64,000 bases of DNA from Leidyana gryllorum EB-2025a (taxonomy: Eukaryota > Apicomplexa). Numbering within the stretch: position 1 is the first letter of the stretch; every line of letters starts with the position of its first letter. A model generated the notes under the pieces. It was not told where the DNA came from. It did no database searches and was given only the letters and a program-made list of their open reading frames with translations. Where the stretch lies: positions 62,001 through 126,000 of the forward strand of contig JBLWGC010000121.1 of NCBI GenBank assembly GCA_048772705.1, read 5' to 3'. Made by a program: the position numbers and the translations under genes. Shown piece after piece: positions 57,979-64,000 of the stretch.

Positions 57979-60259
57979 TCACCCAACCAAGCGATCAATA
58001 TTCCTCTGAGTCGCCGTACTCACACTGTCAGAAGTGCCGCTATACTCCTCGCTGCTGCCAGAAGACGACCCATTTGAAGACGAACATTCACCGCTCCCGC
58101 TAGAAGACGAGGGGCAAGTCTCACTGCTCTCGTCCCACTTAACTTGAACACCTCGTTTCCCGTGCTTCCCCACCGGCTGACGGAGCCACGGAGGGACGTA
58201 GGCTTCTCCGGGACGGAAGTTCACTACGCGAGGCTGCATGAACGGAGCGCCTGGAGGTCTCCAAAGAGCTCCGCCAGTCGCCTCCTTCAGAGCTTCCATC
58301 TTTTGCCGACGAGCTTGGCGAGAGTAGTGACTCAGCCGGCCAAAGATGGTACCCTTCTTGGTGCCCGGCTGTTTGTTCGTTGTCAGATGCCACGAGTATT
58401 CGGGCTTTCCGCCTGGAAAGGCTCCTGGAATCGACATTCTCGTTGGGTTTTCAGGCACGGCATCGGGATCCTTGCAGATGTCATTATTCTTCAGTCGGGT
58501 GCCCGTCACGACATAGTCTTTGTCTGTCTGCCCTTCGCCCTTCGGCTCGAAGAGTGTGTGAAGGAACTTGAAGGCCTTATCAGCGAATTGCTGCATTCCA
58601 CTCGCATCCTTCTCGCCTCTATGGGCCTCTTTCTGCCGAATCTTCTTGCGATGCCCACTGTGAGACACCGGCAGAGGCGCCCCCACAATGTTCTTCTCTC
58701 CTCTCCAAGGAGCCAGTCGCCATTCTCGCTGCCATGCGCTGATAGTGCTCCATCGATATACGTCGATGCCCTGGAACAGAGCGCGAGGCGTGCCCAAAGG
58801 CCCATCCGTTTGCACTTCCAATTCCGTCATGTGCAGCACCAATTGAATCTGCCTCAGACGCTGCCACAGCCCAGAGAGCCAAACTTTTGCTCTGTCCTCC
58901 TTTGTCACTGCGTATGATGCCACCAACAGACGGCTGTATATCGAAGAAGAGTGTAATGCCTATCGCAACACAGTGGGGGGTGCACTCACTAGAATAACTG
59001 CTCGTACTCCTCCGAGCCCGGCAACCTCGTCGATTTGGCATCGGCACCTCTCAACCAGGGCATCAAGTTCATGTAACAGCTCGCAAAGACCCCAAATACC
59101 TTAGATCTCATAAATGTCGCCACCTCCTCATCCAGCCAACGGACCAATGTGTCTTCGTCCAGCTTGGCGGTCTGCTTGACGTCTTGATGGCCTGAAACTC
59201 ACTCTCACTCACCAATGCCATCGCTGCAAAGTAGTCTTGAGCCAAATGTCGCATCAACTCCTTCCCATTCAAAGACTGGGCCTCCAGTTCGTACTCGGAA
59301 TACGCACCACTTATGGCAGCATTCAGTATGTTACGAATACGCGGTATGACTTCGTGATCTGAACAGAGGAATTTTGTCTGCTGAGGCTGAAGCCTTCACT
59401 CACAGGGGTACCCAAAGTACTCTCTCATGTCTTGGATCAATTCGTCTTCATCATCTGGGCCATCAGTCTTCAGCCTGTGACACCCTTGCAGAGCTCAACT
59501 GGGTTGAAGAACTCACTTTTGCCTCCAATATATATTGTCAATCAGAACCGCTGCCCAGTCATAGATGATGGAGGTTTCTCTGGGTATCATGGTGTCTGTT
59601 CGGGCCGCAGCCACCTCTACGCGGCGAGGATCGATCAATCCAGACTTGCTAACTGCGTGGGTCTGCACCGCAAACCCGATGAAAGCTTTCACCAACTTCG
59701 CCACACTCAGGGCTGTCGGCAGGGACTGGTGACAAAAGTATCCACATCAGAAACCCTAGTCAGTACGCACAGTACCTGAGCTGTTGATAAGTAGGTGCGT
59801 CCAAACAGATACAAACTACGATCTGAACACACCCTCTCCACTCGCTTCTGCGTCCAAATCTTCCTCAACTTATCAGACGGGATGCCATTCAGAAACTCGA
59901 ATGGGATACCATACTCGCTATACCGTTCGGAGATGTACAGAGTTGACATCATCTCCAGCGCTCGCTGCCCCAGAACGATCAAACGCTCGTACACACCATT
60001 TCCACCATGCCCTATGTCTGATGACCATATGAAAAATCGTCAGTCACAACTGCCTGTGCCCACCCGTAAAGCAGTGCGTGAACTCATCTTTGGGGAAGGT
60101 ACTTCTATTCCACCCGAACCAAGCACTAAGGTCATACCATACACAACAACGACGATCAGGACAAGGATTGGTAACATCTATGTTTGAACCAGCTTCTTGT
60201 ATGTGTGAGAGAAGATTGGGAGCGATAAAAAGGGGACAATCATCTTGATGCTGCTGCAT
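57979..60259 (-). CDS. RNase III-like domain protein, active-site residues not conserved (mL44-like?)
   Basis: Seven exons: about 60064-60259, 59776-60011, 59517-59725, 59404-59474, 59213-59357, 59114-59174 region continuing to about 58990, and 57979-58933, for about 660 residues. The fold is suggested by FTHCFTGHGGNG followed by VYERLIVLGQRALEMMSTLY, the family's (N)ERLEFLGDxxL pattern. A helix ALSVAKLVKAFIGF stands for the DALEALIGA helix. At the two metal-binding acid positions I read Gln and Lys/Val, so catalysis is unlikely, as in the mitoribosomal protein mL44. The C-terminal 330 residues are basic then Ser-rich, with no recognised domain (DVYRWSTISAWQREWRL is a feature). Best read as a structural RNase III homologue. 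Junctions in the middle are less certain. Confidence 0.5.
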
Positions 60260-60287
60260 TGCACCTGCCGACGAGGGAGGTGCAATA

Positions 60288-60883
60288 TCACCATCCGAAC
60301 TCAGACGGAAAACTAGAGGGGAGCTCCCGTAATAAAGAAGGCAGTTTTCGTGGGGGTGAAGGAGCTGGCGCAGGGACCTTCGTGTTCGAGCGATTTTGAA
60401 AGGCTTTTCGTAATTGTACGATAGGGTTTCCAGTACAGTAGATCAATGCGCAGGTCAATGTGAGCCCAATGAATAGAAGCAAACCCAAGGTCAGCAGAAC
60501 TCGTTCCCAATAGGGTAGAGTTGCAGCAATTGATTTGCCAGGCTCCATCGTCGACAGCTGCGTTCCACTCGACGCTTGACCTGAGCACGGATGGAAGCGA
60601 TCGACATCACAGATCTGCACTCACTATCTCGTCTGTGTGCCCACTCGGATCTAGATTGGGCCCAAAGCGCTTCCCATAACTTGTGGCTGATCCGAAACTC
60701 GCTTATGGCGTCCGTTGCAGCGATTTCGGGCTCGTCTGCCTTCACTGCATCCTGGGTAGGGCTCGCTACTTGAGGTCGAAGATATGAATTCTGCACTGGG
60801 AAGCGGACCTTAACCAGAAAAGTATCATCTGGGCCGCCCTTGCAGAGGAGGGGTAAGATCCCTACCAGGGTCCATCTGGGCAT
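60288..60883 (-). CDS. Single-pass membrane protein, unknown
   Basis: Two exons (60625-60883 and 60288-60580) with a 44-nt intron, about 184 residues. Starts MPRWTLVGILPLLCK; the first 100 residues are mostly soluble. One strong transmembrane helix (VLLTLGLLLFIGLTLTCALIY) lies near residue 130, then a basic, Pro-rich tail with SPPRKLPSLLREL. No family recognised. Its stop is 28 nt before the start of the RNase III-like gene on the same strand. Confidence 0.55.
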
Positions 60884-61110
60884 ATGAGCGCGTGTGGCGT
60901 GTGTGCTCGCGCAGAGACACACCCGGCAACCTTACCAGACCCACTCATACACCCGCTGCCGTGACCAACGGCAGATCATATGCCTCCTTAGTGCAGCGTT
61001 GCCCGACTTCGGTGGAAGTTGTAGGCACGGCCAGTCAGACTGAAACTGCTTGACACGAGGAGCTTCCGTCCCACTTTCCAACTTCGTGGCAGTCCAATTG
61101 ATCGTACGCC
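60884..61110. other. Stretch without a confident gene
   Basis: About 230 bases that could hold 5' leader of the preceding minus-strand gene or 3' end of the next. A short minus-strand frame is open here but starts without ATG and shows no family. Confidence 0.35.
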
Positions 61111-61531
61111 TCAACGGAGAGGCGCTAGATCTTCAGTCTGTCGACTCAGCTTCAGTCCTGATTTGGAACCCAGGTTGCGGTTAATGTCAGGCTTGAAGCC
61201 CACAGAAATTGCGATACGCAGAGGTGCGTAGCGACAGGAAGTGGTGCGAGTTTGCAAAAAGCGAGTAGTCGATCGTCCGCTGAGCGTCATTGACACGACT
61301 AACGCCCCTGAGCAAGGATAGTTTTATTAGATAATTTTACCCGAAAGGTGATGTCCCAATTTCGCGTGCGACGAGTAAATGTCCCGCTACTCGGACTGTT
61401 CTGGGTGGACCTCCCGAATGGCCGTCTCGGCAGTTCGACTGATCGATGAGAGAAATGGTTGAGAGCGGGCCAAGTCTACCTTTCTGAGCTAGCGATTCGA
61501 TGATTCCGTACCGAAGGGTGTGGGAATTCAT
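61111..61531 (-). CDS. Small hypothetical protein
   Basis: Two exons (61341-61531 and 61111-61307) across a 33-nt intron, 128 residues: MNSHTLRYGIIESLAQKGRL, then VRVAGHLLV, then basic segments. No family recognised. The intron is the shortest in the window, so the spliced model is tentative. Divergent from ZCCHC9 with 119 nt between starts. Confidence 0.4.
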
Positions 61532-61650
61532 GAGGAGTACGGTGAAAGCTGATTGACATTTAGCAACGTTCTATTTGACGATGTTGGCTGTTATGGATGA
61601 GTTAGGTGATTGGTGCACGACTGTTTTTTTGGGCTTTTGGTCGCACTGAA

Positions 61651-63083
61651 ATGAGCTCAGCAGGACTGGCTGCAGCCACAAGCCGTCCCGAGTGGACTTA
61701 TGAGCGATTTCTGGACCGTTACGAGGAGTTACAACGGAAGATTGAAGCTCATGAGAGTGGCGCGGTGGCACTATCGAAAGGCCAGGAGAGTCGCGCTCGA
61801 GCTGAACTGATAAAATTGGAGGCAGTGAAGGCTGACTGCGAGGCGGCTGGACTGTTGCCGAGTGACATCCCGGCTTCCGCACTTGGGGGCTCGGGTGGAC
61901 AGAAGAGCGAGCCGAAGGCGAAGGGTAAAGGAAAGGGCACTGAAACGACCGAGTCGGAAGCGAAGGTGACGGAGAAGGATCTCGCGGATACTGAAGCTGC
62001 AGCTGGAGAGGAGACCGAGGGGAAGAGTAAGCCAAAAAAGAAGAAGAGAAAGATTGAGGAGCACAAGCGGGATGCGGATCGTTCGATCAAGCGACGATTG
62101 AATGAAGACGTGCAGTTCATAAAGAAAGAGTGTCTCAATTGTCGGACGTTCGGCCACGTTTTGGCTAATTGCCCAGAGTTACATCAGAAGGGGCAGTCGT
62201 TGCATAGGGCTGCGGCCACATGTTGGCGGTGTGGATCGACCGATCACAGTTTGACAAACTGTCCAACACCAGCGGACGCCGAGGTAAGGCCCGGAGTGGT
62301 TTGTGTGTCTTAGGTACCGGTTATTGTGCAGAATTCGTTACCGTTTGCGGTGTGTTTCGTTTGCAATGAGAAGGGTCACCTGGCGGCAAAGTGTTCGATG
62401 AATCCGAATGGTAAGTGTTGGTGTGGTGCTGAGGAGACTTAAGTGATACGGCCCACTTAGGTATCTATCCCAAGGGTGGATCGTGTTTCCGGTGCGGGTC
62501 AATCTATCATTTGGCGGTTGATTGTACGATGAGGAATGAGAAGATTGCTGAAAAGCGCCAGAATCGTCAGGATAAAAGACATCGGGAATCAGCGGATAAG
62601 AAAAAGGACAATCCTTCTTCGGGTAACACTCAAGCGCCCCGGCCGAAGCCTCAGGGGAGCAAAGACACTACTGAGGGAGGTGCTGCTGGTGAGAACAAAG
62701 AATGGAAGCGTCCCCGCGGTACTCGCGGCGGGAAGCGCGTCCAGGAGCAGAGAGCCATGGCTGCAACTGGGGCCAACTCCGTGGGAGTTGGAGTCGCCAA
62801 GTTCAACGCTGCATCCGAACACCGTCAAGCTCGTCGTGATAACAAGAGTGACCGCTTCAACAAGGGTGATCGCTCAAGCGGACCCTTCAAGAGCAGACAC
62901 GGAGACGGCGATGGTAAACAGTTCTCTGGTCGTCGACGCTTTGGCGGGGGCGACGGCAAAGAGTCTTCTGGGCGTCGGAAATTTGGCGCCGGAGACAGGA
63001 AAGGAGGACCTCCGACGAATGGTCGTCGGGGCGGAGACAGCCGAAAGCCTTCCGGGAACAAACGGTTCTTTGGTCAATCATAA
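61651..63083 (+). CDS. ZCCHC9: CCHC zinc-knuckle protein ZCCHC9
   Basis: Nucleolar or nuclear RNA-binding protein of the ZCCHC9/AIR-like group. Exons 61651-62283, 62314-62410 and 62461-63083, about 450 residues. After a helical start and a Lys-rich region come four CCHC knuckles in the family order: CLNCRTFGHVLANC, CWRCGSTDHSLTNC, CFVCNEKGHLAAKC (after the short intron) and CFRCGSIYHLAVDC. Spacers such as PFAVCF and GIYPKGGSC match ZCCHC9. The C-terminus is a Gly/Arg/Asp-rich tail with repeats such as FGGGDGKESSGRRKFGAGD. This is a host gene, not a retroelement gag: there is no capsid region and the knuckle number and linkers are those of ZCCHC9. Confidence 0.9.
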
Positions 63084-64000
63084 ACAGAGCTTCCCATTGA
63101 AGAAGAACGCAAGGAACTGCGGTTTGATCGAGAGACGATAGAGGAAGAGACATCGCAGCAGAAACAGGAACGACACAAAGGCCCCTGGGGCAAAGACGAA
63201 CCAGAAGAGCCGAACAAAGTCGCGCGGGAACACCAGAATGAACTCTTCTCTCATCGAATTGGTCAAACCGGACAACGAGGAGACCCCAAACGGTATCAGG
63301 AAGAATCTCAATATCATTCTGCAAACACAAAAGCGGAAGATATATACACACACACTTTGGCGCAGCACACTTACCCATAGTCAATGATCGTCTCGTTCTC
63401 ATTCCAGTACAGCGGCAGAGAGAGGTCGGGGTGCAACAGTCTCCCGGGCCCGTGAGAAGATATCATGACGGGCTCTGTCGGCGGAGGCGATGAAGAACGC
63501 TGTTCAGTCTGAATGTCGAAGCTTTGACCCGGCTCGGTAGAGGCTACCGGCGCACAGAAGACTGACTCAATGGTGACGTTACTGTTCTCATCCAGTACGG
63601 TGGGTTGTGGTGGCAGCGGGGCGGCCATTGGAGGGGATAATTGCGGCTGAAGATACTGTGACTGGGAAGTGTCTTGACGAGGACTGGGAGTGAACTCCAT
63701 CGATTGGGTTTGACGCAATACGTCGCGAACAGAGTCTATGAATCGATCCCAGGCGCTTTGGTACGTCGACTTTTGTCTGCGAGCGGCGCGTCGCTCGAGC
63801 TGTTTCTTGCGTGTGCGGCTTAGGGGCCGTCGGAGTGCCCGATAGGCATTGGCATTGAGCCCGATACCCACCAGAGCTCCTGCTATGGCTGCACTGTACC
63901 ACACATTCATTGATGCTTGACTTCCAACCATTATGCAAATCTCGACCCAATATGTGGCGTAGGCCCACAGAATCAAACTCGGCAATTCTGTAATGACCAG
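63078..64000 (-). CDS. Membrane protein, possibly TOM1/THH1-like (N-terminus beyond window)
   Basis: Two exons seen (63371-64000 edge and 63078-63311) with a 59-nt intron. The visible part starts with two hydrophobic helices (PSLILWAYATYWVEICIMV and YSAAIAGALVGIGLNANAY), then a Ser/Pro/Gln-rich soluble region and, after the intron, aromatic hydrophobic helices (RFFLIPFGV and FVFAPGAFVSFLFLLRCLFL). The ELPSLxxxxxYxxWxEI pattern resembles the TOM1/TOM3 and TMEM145-type seven-helix family, weakly. The last 6 nt overlap the end of ZCCHC9. Frame is open to the right edge. Confidence 0.5.

Noticed and set aside
61651-63083. CCHC knuckles as retroelement nucleocapsid
   Set aside because: Four knuckles, their spacing and linkers match the host protein ZCCHC9, and there is no capsid or protease part.
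1-64000. tRNA, rRNA or CRISPR-like arrays
   Set aside because: No tRNA cloverleaf with B box, rRNA core or regularly spaced repeats were recognised by eye. A tRNAscan run would settle the tRNA question.

Overview
The window is nuclear DNA from a compact, intron-bearing protist genome. Introns are GT-AG and mostly 33-60 nt, genes sit on both strands a few to a few tens of bases apart, and codon use is moderately GC-rich. A giant surface protein built from TSP1, Notch-type (LNR), ShK-like and sushi modules, a divergent metacaspase and the compact intron style suggest an alveolate. A perkinsid (Perkinsus-like) is my best guess. This is inference from gene style, not from a marker gene.

Layout. 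1-14.1 kb: an M16-family metalloprotease (minus, running off the left edge), RNA polymerase I subunit RPA2, a small secreted protein, the tRNA m1A58 methyltransferase subunit TRM6, two weak ORFs, and a second M16 homologue that has lost the zinc-binding motif. 14.2-29.2 kb: a small basic protein, a 2,150-residue armadillo-type protein, a metacaspase with a CUE-like domain, a CRAL-TRIO/RhoGAP protein and a long Ser/Pro/Thr-rich protein. 29.4-38 kb: EF-2, class I fructose-bisphosphate aldolase, the shared polymerase subunit RPB6, a partial Ty3/gypsy-type retroelement fossil and the ribosome-assembly WD40 protein Notchless. 38.1-52.2 kb: an AT-hook/chromodomain protein and the giant surface protein (about 3,760 residues, eight exons). 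52.2-64 kb: a proteasome-chaperone-like protein, ELOF1, an unknown protein, NSA2, two small membrane proteins, a divergent RPB5/RPC8 pair, an RNase III-like protein, a small membrane protein, a hypothetical protein, ZCCHC9 and a multi-pass membrane protein running off the right edge.

Themes. Four RNA polymerase subunits (Pol I RPA2, shared RPB5 and RPB6, Pol III RPC8) and the Pol II factor ELOF1 lie in 64 kb, with ribosome biogenesis and translation genes (NSA2, NLE, ZCCHC9, TRM6, EF-2). Same-strand neighbours are separated by 13-70 nt from stop to start, which would suit polycistronic transcription with trans-splicing. RPB5 and RPC8 are divergent with only 14 nt between their start codons.

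All exon boundaries were read by eye from splice signals, reading-frame phase and family resemblance. Internal junctions may be off by a few bases. No database search was run.
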